Below the pieces are notes generated by a model that worked only from the letters and a program-made list of their open reading frames with translations, was not told the origin of the DNA and did not search any database. Shown in pieces: positions 45,220 through 54,660 of a stretch of 64,000 nt of DNA. The number at the start of each line of letters is the position of its first letter. Within the stretch, counting starts at the first letter, position 1. The stretch spans positions 37,016 to 101,015 of the forward strand of contig WTPW01002128.1 of the NCBI GenBank assembly GCA_009809945.1, read 5' to 3'. The stretch is from Gigaspora margarita (taxonomy: Eukaryota; Glomeromycota; Glomeromycetes; Diversisporales; Gigasporaceae). Both the position numbers and the translations under genes were made by a program.

Positions 45220-46098
45220 ATGACAAAGAAAAAAAAAGATTCCAAGGTCAGCTTAATTAGCACATTTAATATTAAAGAATTTGGTATAAAAAAATTTAAT
45301 GATAATGGCATAATGAAATTCATTATTAATATTCTTAAGAGATATAATATTGTTCTTTGCCAAGAGGTTCATTTGACTAATGAAATAAGCAAACAACTTG
45401 TTGACTCATTACTAAAGTCCTCCTCTGTTCGATATTCTTATGTGTTGAGCCAACTAACTGGTACAGGTTCATATAAAGAAAGATATCTTTACTTATACAG
45501 ATCGAACAAATGGAAGGTACTAGAAAATTATTTAATTGATAGCACAAAGTTTTGTGACAAATTTTTTAGAGTACCTTATGTCGCTCGATTTCAAAATTTA
45601 AGAAAACCCCATATTAGAATTATTCTTATTGGATGCCATATACATCCAGATAATGCATATGAAGAAATAATAACATTAGTGAATAATGTATATGTAGATA
45701 TTAAGGCAAAATTAGAGAAAAAAGATAGTTCTTCTGTTTTAATTAAGTTATTATATTGCTTAAGTTCATGTATTAGTTCAAATGACAATGAACCTATAAT
45801 TGTAATGAGTGATTTAAACGCTTTGGGTTCTTATCTTAATAAGAGAAAGCAAGTTGAACTTGACAAAATATTAAAAGATAATTATCTAATGTGGGAAATT
45901 GATTATTTGAGTGATATTACCGTTGGTACAAAATGCAATGCTTATGATCGTTTTGTATTTGAAGTTAAAAATAAAGAAAGATGAATTGGAAATATCAGGA
46001 TATTCAAATTTGATAGAAGATTGAATGATAAGAAATTCGCTATAAATGTTTCAGATCATTATCCGATTGAGTTTGAATTGAAGTTGAACATAACATAA
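45220..46098 (+). pseudogene. DNase I-like hydrolase with TGA before the catalytic His
   Basis: Endonuclease/exonuclease/phosphatase fold, a metal-dependent phosphodiesterase family. From ATG 45220: LISTFNIKEFG (first Asn motif), IVLCQEVHL with the metal-binding Glu, SYKERYLYLYR, IILIGCHIHPDNA, IIVMSDLNA with the Asp/Asn pair, and TKCNAYDRFVFEV. TGA 45982-45984 follows KNKER, and the same frame continues IGNIRIFKFD and VSDHYPIEFEL, the C-terminal SDH with the catalytic His, to TAA 46096-46098 (292 codons). Every family motif is present if the TGA is read through. No frameshift. Trp would fit the family at the stop. Confidence 0.85.
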
Positions 46099-46570
46099 AA
46101 CATTCAACAAACATTTTATATTTATACTTTTATATACTTGTGAAGTGAATGCTTTTTCAAAATAGTCAATAGAGTTCGGAAATTATAAATTTCAGGAAAA
46201 GTTTAATGATAGGGTAAGGTGGCCCAAAACAACATAATTCAGCCTGAATTTTGGTAGTTTTTATGTAGTTAAACCAATCTCTGCTTCAATATAATTTCTC
46301 TTTGTTGTATCCGATGTTTTTGGTTGTAACAGACAAATTAATAATTATTGGTCTACAAGATAAAATCTCTAATTGGTATAATTATTTTTAAAATTTAGAA
46401 GATTTTTATTTTTTTCTATCCTTATTTTTTCTAAAAAAAAATACCTTTAACTTTTATCTCAGAAAGTAGTTACCAACTAAAAAATTGTATTCATTAAATA
46501 GAAGTAATTAAATTTTCTAAGTACTTAATTTTTTGAGCTCTTTATAAATAAATATTTTATATTTAGAAAC
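46099..46570. other. AT-rich spacer
   Basis: Nothing supported. Confidence 0.4.
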
Positions 46571-46572
46571 TA

Positions 46573-46730
46573 ATGCAATGTAAAAATAAAAGCTATTATG
46601 ATTTTTTCAAGATCGGCTGATTCTTCAATAAGACTGATAGCATTTTCTATTTCTAATTTACTAGCGTTTCTTTTATTCATTCTCATGTACTTTAAAAATC
46701 TTGTATGTTTCATAGATATCATTTGATCTC
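46573..46730 (-). CDS. Small coding-like ORF, unknown
   Basis: The minus strand reads MISMKHTRFLKYMRMNKRNA then LEIENAISLIEESADLEKII and stops at TAG. Helical and basic/acidic in blocks. It may be a fragment. An opposite-strand open stretch at 46775-47029 (NQNTENEINSKYGLIAHALK) overlaps nothing and is equally weak. Confidence 0.25.
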
Positions 46731-46774
46731 GTAAATGAAGACATTATACTAATAAACTTATTATATTGAGAAAA

Positions 46775-47029
46775 TGTATACTGAGTTTTTATAGAATTAA
46801 AACTTTTTATGAATCAATTTTATATAATATATTTATTAATCAATTGGTCAAATTAATAAACGAATTCAAGAGAAAACTCAATAACCAGAATACTGAAAAT
46901 GAGATCAACAGTAAATATGGTTTAATTGCACATGCTCTAAAAACACTAGCAGCACTAAAACTACTCAACAAACAATTCATAATAACACAACCGGGTAAAA
47001 ATTTGAAAACTTCTAAAAAACTTTTGTAA
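46775..47029 (+). CDS. Coding-like stretch, unknown
   Basis: An open frame without a convincing ATG near its start reads LVKLINEFKRKLNNQNTENE and KYGLIAHALKTLAALKLLNK before TAA 47027-47029. It could be a 3' exon. No family recognised. Confidence 0.25.
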   Translation, partial: CILSFYRIKTFYESILYNIFINQLVKLINEFKRKLNNQNTENEINSKYGLIAHALKTLAALKLLNKQFIITQPGKNLKTSKKLL

Positions 47030-47172
47030 ATGCTAATTTCTCTTAAGTCTTACAAATCATTCTTTTATTCCACTATGAAGTGTCTTTATGTTCATTTATT
47101 GTAAAAAATAGTACTATGATAGGGCAATTAAGCAATTAATCTTATTCTTTACTCGTTTTGAATTCATTTTAT

Positions 47173-47299
47173 TAGGGGGTTTCAGAGTTAACTTATTTTG
47201 AAAATAAATGTATATTATATCTATTATATAAATAGGCTTGCAAATAAAAATAAATAGGATTTATAAATCTCTGATTTCAAAAAAGTCTGAAACCCCCTA
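47173..47299. mobile_element. Short TIR MITE, 127 bp
   Basis: TAGGGGGTTTCAGAGTTAAC at the left and TCTGAAACCCCCTA at the right; TA borders. A related fragment with GTTAATTCTGAAACCCC lies at about 57880. Confidence 0.75.
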
Positions 47300-47399
47300 T
47301 TATATTAAGAAACTTATTTAAGATCAAATAAGTTTGTATTAAATAATGTCAAACATTACATATAAACTAAATTTTTTTTAATTATTATTAATGAAGCCT

Positions 47400-47762
47400 T
47401 TAACAAGACAAATTCCAATTCGGATTAGTAGTCAAGCCAAACCAAACCCATCCTTTAGTTGACATAAACCAAACAGAACTCCCTCTGGTGTCTTGAACAC
47501 CTGCTACATCACTGTAACATAATGGTTCTGCAGATGTTATTTGAGTTATAGCAAAGGAGCTTCTATTTGTATATTCTCCTGTGCTAGTAATTTCTACACA
47601 TGGGCCTTGTAGTGCAGAAATATTTAATGCAACATTAGCAATTGATGTGTTAAAGAAAACCATACTTGGTACAAAATGCGTACAATAAAATGTAAATGGG
47701 ATGGCAGAGAATGTAAAATTTGGAATTATTATCAAAAGGCTAATAAAAATAAATAATTTCAT
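47400..47762 (-). CDS. Small secreted protein, 120 aa, intact
   Basis: ATG at 47762 to TAA 47400-47402. A classical signal peptide MKLFIFISLLIIIPNFTFSA with predicted cleavage near residue 20. The mature chain of about 100 residues has four Cys (about 27, 55, 82, 120), enough for two disulfides, and several N-x-S/T sites (NTS, NIS, NRS, NLS). It contains ITSAEPLCYSDVAG and a Trp-rich C-terminus (WFMSTKGWVWFGL). No domain recognised. Size, signal peptide and cysteines fit a candidate secreted effector or wall protein. Its frame is clean although its neighbours are broken. Confidence 0.7.
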   Translation of the reverse strand: MKLFIFISLLIIIPNFTFSAIPFTFYCTHFVPSMVFFNTSIANVALNISALQGPCVEITSTGEYTNRSSFAITQITSAEPLCYSDVAGVQDTRGSSVWFMSTKGWVWFGLTTNPNWNLSC

Positions 47763-48839
47763 TATTTATTTGACTGTATTTTGTAAAACCACTTTGAAAA
47801 GATCCTACCATGTATTTGAGTTAGTTCAGGCTTGAAATAATTTAAATTCTATATTAGACAAAATTCAAAAGTAATCTGTTCTAAAAATAATTCGGACTTT
47901 GATTTTCAATTACAAAATATTTCAATTGAAAAATCAAAATCCTAAATAGTGAATACATTATTTCTATTAAGTTTAATTATTTGTTGAAGGTTGTGACTAT
48001 ATAACGAGATACTACTTATTTTAAATTTGATTACTTAATTCTTTTAATTCAAGATATTATACAATTTCAACAAGAAATATTCAATTTATTGATGCAAATA
48101 GACAAACATTTGAAATCTTTTCAAATTTAACAAGCAGCTAAACTGGCACAAGTCTTTATCTGTAATATCATAAAATTGAGAATTATTTGTTGAATTATAA
48201 AACTTCATTACATTAATAATCAACTTTTTTAATTTTGTATAACAACAGTCTTCCATTAGACTATCAAGATAAATTGTAATGGGCTCGCAATGAAGTACTA
48301 AATATTCAAGTAAAAGTGGAAGAAATTCTTTTGATAGAATAGAAGATTCAGAAATGATAGAATTGCTATATAGAAATTTAACAGTTAAATGAGTTAAGTG
48401 CAATTTTTGAATTAAGTCTTTAAATATCCGATCATGAGGAAATGAACAATAAATCTTGAAAGTAAGATGTATAATATTTGGACAGTTTTCTATTATAGAA
48501 AGTGTCATTTCCTGTATCAACACTTCTAAAATTAATTCTCTCAGGTTTGGCATTTTAATATTCATCAAAAATTTTCTAATATATAACTTTTTCAAATTTT
48601 CAAATTTGAAATTATTGTGTAATATTATATGTCCTGAATAGTTCAAGATCACAAGATTATCCAAATTTTTGCAGTTAGTAAGTGAAATCAATAAAGATTC
48701 TGAGATGTTAATACACTTGAGTTTGATAGATATTAATGAATTAGCTTGAAATTGCAATGCTTTGATTATTTCATCTACCCAGCTATCTACACCACTAAGG
48801 TTAAATTCTTTTAATATTTCCTGTGCATTTATAATTGAT

Positions 48840-49401
48840 GCCGCAGATGATCGTGAAATTGGATGATGGTGAAATCCACATGATCTACGTATTCATCAGA
48901 TTTCCTAAAATTTCTGAAAATCATACAAACAATCGATCTAATCGATCTACACACGTAATTAAAACAATCGAATGCTATAACCAGTCCTGCAGTCGGTATG
49001 CTTATATGCTGCATAAATCGCATTCTTTATCTATATATAAAAGACCTTCTAACTGTATCAAAAAGGCTCCCTAACCCTATCTCTAACCCTAACCACGAGG
49101 CAAAAAAGAGTCTATAAAACTACTAACAAAAAAAAAATTTGCCTCGTGTTTAGGGTTAGGGTTAGGGTCGCCTTTTGATACAGTTAGAAGGTCTTTTATA
49201 TATAGATATCAAGAATGCGATTTATGTAGCATATAGGCAATATTGAATTAACCCCCCGGTTATAGCATTCGATTGTTTTGATTACGTAGTATAGATCGAT
49301 TAGATCGATTGTTTACACGATTTTCAGAAATTTTAGGAAATCCGATGAATACATAGATCACGTAGATTTTACCATCATCCAATTTCACGATCATCCGCGA
49401 C
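48840..49401. mobile_element. Inverted-repeat element with telomere-like centre
   Basis: Ends GCCGCAGATGATCGTGAAAT and, inward from the right, GTCGCGGATGATCGTGAAAT, flanked by AATTGAT at 48833-48839 and 49402-49408. The two arms pair for nearly 260 bp each. At the innermost part of each arm lies telomere-type repeat: CCCTAACCC then CTAACCCTAACC at 49069-49094, and TTAGGGTTAGGGTTAGGG at about 49150-49168. Open frames in the arms are mirror artefacts. Confidence 0.85.
49069..49094. repeat. Telomere-type CCCTAA repeats
   Basis: Three to four CCCTAA units with one CCCTATCT variant. The mirror block at 49150-49168 is perfect TTAGGG. TTAGGG is the usual fungal telomere repeat. Confidence 0.8.
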
Positions 49402-50075
49402 AATTGATATAATAGAATTTTTAATTTCAGGATTATTTTCAAATGCAGGAACGTCGACAATTAGATATTTTATTTTTTTACATAACTTTAAAATTTTTTC
49501 TAAAAGCTTTAAAGTTTAGATTGATATTTGAGTGTATTTGATTTCAAGCTTTGTAATATTTAAATCGTGTCTAATTTCAGACTAAAATTCTAGAATATTA
49601 ATAATATTATTGCTATTGAGTCTTAAAATTTTTGGGTTCGTACTTTTAATAAATAATTGGAATAAAAGCAAAATTATTTGCTTTTTAATTTGCAATGACT
49701 TGTTTTTTTGACTTTTTATCAGGACAAAATTTAGCAATCCAAGTATGTACAATTCTTTCCAAGTTCTTTATCAAAAATTTTTCTAGCAATATTGGATAAT
49801 TAAATAAGAGTTTTTCACGTGGTATCAATTTTGGAATAGATTTTTGGTCATATAAAATCTTAAGTTGATTTTTTTCATGTTCTTCAAGAAAAGAAATGTA
49901 AACTGATGTAATCTTGTAGATGTTATTAAAATTTAATAGGTCAAATGGACAAGCCTACAATAATGTCACTACATTTTTACACCAGTAATAGTTTACTAAT
50001 AATGATGGATATAATGATTTATCATTTTTCTTGATATATTGAAATATTTCTTTTATACATTCAGTAGGAAGCATA

Positions 50076-50852
50076 ATGTTGATGAAGAAATATTAAACGA
50101 AATGAAATACATATAAGTGCTATATTTTAATATTATCTATAATCTAGATTGGTATCTTTTTTCTGATTGATTCAAACTATATATATTATCATTAAATTAA
50201 ATAAAATAAATATCTGTAATTTGGAAATTAACAATTACAGTATATATAGTTGAATGGATAATTTTAAGTAAGTTAGTGCTATGCTATTATCTGTGTTAAC
50301 ATGTAAAATTAACTATTCTGCACCAAACAATTATTGAATAAAGTATGCTATTGAATCGTACTTCAATAAAAGTATTGGTTTGAATAGTTATCTAATAGAA
50401 ACAATATATAATTGAATTAAATTGACACATTAAAAATTTTTGTTTCATTAATAAGCATGTCATGTGTAACAATTTTATTATAAACTTTAGTACTGTCATA
50501 ATTTGTGCCATTCTTAAACTACATATTAAGAATTTAACCTAGGCAAAAGGTTTAGGAGGATATTAAATTATGATAAATTTCTTTCAAATAATACTGTATT
50601 CTGACGAAAATATGATATTTAAAAATTAAAAATTCAAATGTCATACCCCGTGATCATAAATTTATAAATATAATAATTAAGAATCATTTATTTTTCGTAT
50701 TGTTAGTCCCATTACTAGTGTATTTAATAAGTCAATAATTATTTATAAACCTAAAAATTTTTGTCAAATAATTAGGTTTGATCCAATATATTATTTTCCA
50801 TTAAAAATAAAGTTAAACAACTACGAAAGGATAACATAAATTATCTCTGACG
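50076..50852. other. Divergent intergenic region, F-box to bHLH
   Basis: No gene. It separates two genes transcribed away from each other and so may hold both promoters. No specific site is recognisable. Confidence 0.4.
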
Positions 50853-51275
50853 ATGTTTCAATTGTTTTCTAAAGAGAGATCTATAAGAAATAATAATACT
50901 GAATTAAAGCGCCTTAAGCGTAAAAGATATAAACAAACACGACGTGCAAGAATTAATGATTTTTTAAAAAGAATTAATAACCAATTGTCAGTATATAAGA
51001 TGAGTAAAGTTGAAATTTTAAAAGAAGGTAAGCATTCTTATTTTATGATTGATCAACCAAGTTATGATTTGTTAATTTATTATTCTTTTACACTTTCAGC
51101 GTGTGTAAAAATTGAATCGTTAACTAATGAAAATGAACATTTAAACAAAAATTTGTCAAATTAATCAAGTGAAATCACTCATTTATTGAACGAAAATAAT
51201 TTTTTGAACCAAATTTGTCAAATTCAATTAGCTCGGAATGAGATTTGGAATATTCAAATGATATATAAAAATTAA
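50853..51275 (+). pseudogene. bHLH protein with in-frame TAA
   Basis: bHLH proteins bind E-box DNA as dimers. ATG 50853: basic region and helix 1 KRYKQTRRARINDFLKRINN, loop, then helix 2 beginning KVEILKEGKHSYFMI, about residues 24-65. The RRARIN core matches HES/MAX-like basic regions. TAA 51162-51164 is followed in frame by SSEITHLLNENNFLNQICQI and a short leucine-zipper-like stretch to TAA 51273-51275. The domain itself lies before the stop, so a protein truncated there could still be functional. Confidence 0.65.
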
Positions 51276-51683
51276 TACAGGTAAACAGAATAAGTTACAT
51301 AGATAAAATTATAAAATAGAATCGTGATTTTTATTTCTGCAATAATGATACAATTAATTCTGGTCCTGGAGAATCATATATTAGGATCTTTAAATATAAT
51401 TCTTACGACAAAAAAACATTATTTTAATTGATTCATTATACAGTAAAACTTAAAGTCAGCTTCTAATTCATATAGTAAATTATTTATCGTTATATGCTTC
51501 AGCTCTTGAAGTGCATCAGTTTTTTTTAGTATTCCAGTTTTATCCATTTTATAGTATAAGTAATAATATTATCTCCAGTAATAATATTCAATTCTTTTTC
51601 TTTTTTTAATACATCATCATCTTTCACAATATATTGAATTTCATTACTACTATTATAATAAGAAAAAAAATTATTATTAATTG
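51276..51683. other. AT-rich spacer
   Basis: Nothing supported, apart from minus-strand Phe/Lys/Asn-rich patches that may be decayed coding sequence of the next entry. Confidence 0.35.
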
Positions 51684-51962
51684 TCACAACATATAAATGT
51701 TCTCTTTGAAAGCCTTCATGATTGATTTTTGTATTTGAGCTATATCTGAAGCTTTATAATCTAGCAAATGAATATTAAAATTAAATATTGAAATAGAACA
51801 TCTAATATAAAGTGTATTATTTATCAAATGCCTATAATGAATATTAATTTTATAGCCTTCTATAAATGTGTTTCTAATTATTTCAATAATAGTTTCAATA
51901 CTATTCATTTTGATTTTTTCGGTTATACAAGTTATAGAGTTTATGTATGACTTGATTATCAT
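51684..51962 (-). CDS. Hypothetical protein, 92 aa
   Basis: ATG at 51962: MIIKSYINSITCITEKIKMN, then IRNTFIEGYKINIHYRHLIN and LDYKASDIAQIQKSIMKAFK. Alternating beta-like and helical pattern, no membrane span. Family not recognised. It could be the 5' exon of a longer gene. Confidence 0.4.
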   Translation of the reverse strand: MIIKSYINSITCITEKIKMNSIETIIEIIRNTFIEGYKINIHYRHLINNTLYIRCSISIFNFNIHLLDYKASDIAQIQKSIMKAFKENIYML

Positions 51963-52544
51963 TATTCAGAATTCGGTATTTATAACAATAAATACAAATG
52001 GTTTAAATAATTTACTGTAAAAGGTTTCATAACAGCATATTTAATTTGACTGTATTTTGTAACCCATGTACTGAATTTAATCGCGCGTATTAGCGTTGTT
52101 TAGACAAACTAAAAATAATTCAAACTTTTGATTTTAAATTGCAAAGCATTTCAATTGAAAAAAGTGATACTATACTTATTAGTAAAATATATCTGTTTCA
52201 GTTTCTGATTTCGGATCCAACTCAGAAATGGAAAATTTGAACTCTCATTTATTTTAAAAATAAGTTAATTCTAAATCATCCTATTAAAACAAATTGGATT
52301 GTTGAATGGAATTTTTTAATTAATTTTTTAATAGAAAATCTTTCGTATTCTACTTATTTCATGTGTTATTAAAATTTCATTCGAATGATTTTATTTAAAT
52401 TCCAACAATACTTTGCACAAATTCTTGTTAAGTAAATAAATAGTACTTTTTAAATAGATTACTCGAAATGTTTTAAAGTAATAAATTGCCTTCTAAACTT
52501 TGTAGCAACCACAATATCAGATTTAAATAAATCACATAGCTAAA
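51963..52544. other. Divergent intergenic region
   Basis: No gene. Lies between a minus-strand ORF and the plus-strand RING gene, so probably promoter-containing. Confidence 0.35.
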
Positions 52545-53326
52545 ATGAATTGGACAGAGAAGATTAAACGACTTAAAAGAAATATAGAAATATTAAACAA
52601 AGAGTTAATTTTTAGAGAACAGATTATAGAAGGTTTGGAGGCCAATATAAATAGATTTGAATTAAAGTGCACTATATGTCTTGAATATATGTCAAATCCT
52701 TGTACCATTTCATGAGGTCATTCATTTTGTTACCATTGCTTTTATAAGTGGGTATAAAGTATTTCTCTAACTAATACTTAGTAAACTTCAATTGGCAATT
52801 TGTAATATATTAAACTTATTTTTGCAGTTCAAAAAACAAAAAAAATGTTCAACATGTCATGTTAAAATTACGGTAGCACCAGTACTATCCTTTGTAATTA
52901 AGGAAATAATAGACTATTTTGTTAGAATAAAATCATTAGATGAAGAAACACGTTTTAAAACAAAAAAACAAGAGTTCAAAGCTATATCTAATCTGTGGGA
53001 AAACCTTTTTGGCAATTCAAATAATACAGAAACAAAACCAAAGAATAAAAGATCATATGAAGGTAATTGTTAAACAAATTAGCAGTTAATTCTAAAACTT
53101 AAATTAATTAGTTCTTTCTGGCATAGAAATTGAAAATGACGAAATAGAAATTGAAGATGACGAAATAGAGATTGAAGATGACACTAAAATAGAACTTGAA
53201 GACTTTGATGATTATTCAGAATATGATAATTATGACACCTCGGATTCTTTTATTGATGATGAAGAAATAGAAGAAATATGTACTTGTAAATACTTTTTTT
53301 TTTTCTTAACAGTACAGGTGCGATAA
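52545..53326 (+). pseudogene. RING finger protein, three exons, TGA at a zinc ligand
   Basis: RING proteins act as E3 ubiquitin ligases. Exon 1 (52545-52751): a coiled-coil KIKRLKRNIEILNKEL, then RING start CTICLEYMSNPCTIS, TGA 52713-52715, GHSFCYHCFYKW. Exon 2 (52828-53062): KKQKKCSTCHVKITVAPVLS completes the RING. Exon 3 (53112-53326): acidic tail with repeats of EIEIEDD, then DDYSEYDNY. Introns are GT-AG, 76 and 49 nt. The TGA sits where the family has Cys before Gly-His, so a zinc ligand is lost even with readthrough by other residues. Otherwise the frame is intact. Confidence 0.8.
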
Positions 53327-53810
53327 TTGAATACTTTAATTAGACTATGAATACAATAACCTATAAAAGGATTTGGCGCTACTCCACTCAACTGGTGTGT
53401 AGAGATGTGATGTGATCTGAAAATTGAAATATTGAACAGATAATATAAATTATCTATGGGTTACTATAAATCTATGGATATTCATCAGTTTAAAGTAATC
53501 GTAATCGATGGATTATTTAATATTCAGTTCACATCTCTACCGGTGGGGTAATAGTTGCCCTCAACAATCAAAATCACATGATTTTCTGTAATTTAATAGA
53601 AAATTTTGGATTAGTTTTATCATAAAGTCACTTTGTTAGATTAAAAGTTGTGAATCTTTATTTTATATAAATTATTGTTCTTTTCCAAAATTTAATCGGT
53701 CTGATAAAAAAAATAAACGCAAACCTAACAACATTTTTTTAATTAATCCAATTTGATAATTGAATCCATGAAATTGAATTAATATTTAATTAATTGTCAA
53801 TAAACTTATA
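53327..53810. other. Spacer with short dispersed repeats
   Basis: GAGATGTGATGTGATCTGAA at 53402 and its reverse near 53520-53540 bracket a 150-bp inverted repeat including ATCTATGGATATTCATCAG. A similar piece occurs at 60600-60665. No gene. Confidence 0.5.
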
Positions 53811-54468
53811 TATAGTACGGAACAGCTAAAGATATCCACGTTTAATTGGTTGGTTTAAAAATGTTATAACTTCACAAAAAATTATTAAATCAAAAAACCC
53901 TCTTTCAAATTGATAGTTTGTAACCTAAACTATATTTTTGAAAGAGGATTTTTCTTTATTTTTATTTTTAACAATGTTATAACAGTTTAAACTTTGTCTA
54001 CTTTATATATAAATCAAAAATTTGGCACTGATCTACATGCATAAGCCAATAAAAACCAATTATTTTTGTGTTACATTATTCTAAATTTGGCACATCTTAG
54101 TAAAAAGTGGATGCTTTATAGTAGGGTTCCTCAAAGTCGAATCAAATCGAATATTAGGCATATTTGAATTTGATCGAATCGAATAAGCTCTTGATTTGAA
54201 TTTGATTTGATCAAATCAAATCAAATCAAATCAAATATATTTGTAATTTTTATTAAATATTTTCAAATCGAATCGAATATTTTGTCAATTTGAATTTGAT
54301 TTGATTTGAAATTTCTGTATTTGAATTTGATTTGAGATCGAATATTTGATCAAATCAAATCAAATCAAATTGAATTGCGGAACCCTACTTTATAGTGACC
54401 TCACCTAAATTTGGCGCCCTTTTAATAATAAAATAAAAAGTGGATATCTTTAGCTGTCCCGTACTGTA
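53811..54468. mobile_element. TIR MITE with nested element
   Basis: Left TATAGTACGGAACAGCTAAA, inward from the right TACAGTACGGGACAGCTAAA, continuing GATATCCAC on both sides. The interior pair CTCTTTCAAATTGATAG / TTTTTGAAAGAGGAT makes a second hairpin. Related to the elements at 62523 and 17388 by interior sequence. Confidence 0.8.
54121..54388. mobile_element. MITE nested in the 53.8-kb MITE
   Basis: TIRs GTAGGGTTCC and GGAACCCTAC, flanked by TTTATA at 54115-54120 and 54389-54394. The interior is a palindromic run of TCAAATCAAATCAAATC and its complement. Confidence 0.8.
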
Positions 54469-54660
54469 CTGAGAAAGTAATCAATTTATATTCTCTAATT
54501 TAAGGGTTTTCATTTATTTAAATTGTAAATTTGTTAATAATACTGTATTCTTATTTAAATTTAATTGATTGATTAAAAAAGTATAAATATGATATTAAGT
54601 TTTTTTTTATTTAAGGCAGATAAAAACTGTAGAAATTTAAACAACAAATTAAGTAAAAGA

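Larger units (their letters stand above)
48086..50074 (-). pseudogene. F-box/LRR protein, split by an inserted element
   Basis: F-box proteins recruit substrates to SCF ubiquitin ligases. ATG 50074 opens MLPTECIKEIFQYIKKNDKS then PSLLVNYYWCKNVVTLL, the family F-box, with TAG 49955-49957 at the next codon (normally Trp). The frame goes on through ILYDQKSIPKLIPREKLLFN to a further stop, more stops near 49600, then KKIKYLIVDVPAFENNPEIK up to 49402. The insertion 48840-49401 interrupts it. Beyond it the frame resumes INAQEILKEFNLSGVDSW and Leu-rich repeats (SLTNCKNLDNLVILNYSGH) to the stop at 48086. Removing the insertion and one target repeat gives a continuous frame. Confidence 0.85.

Noticed and set aside
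48829-49460. Three open frames in both arms of the 48.8-kb element
   Set aside because: They are mirror images produced by the inverted arms and cross the element borders.
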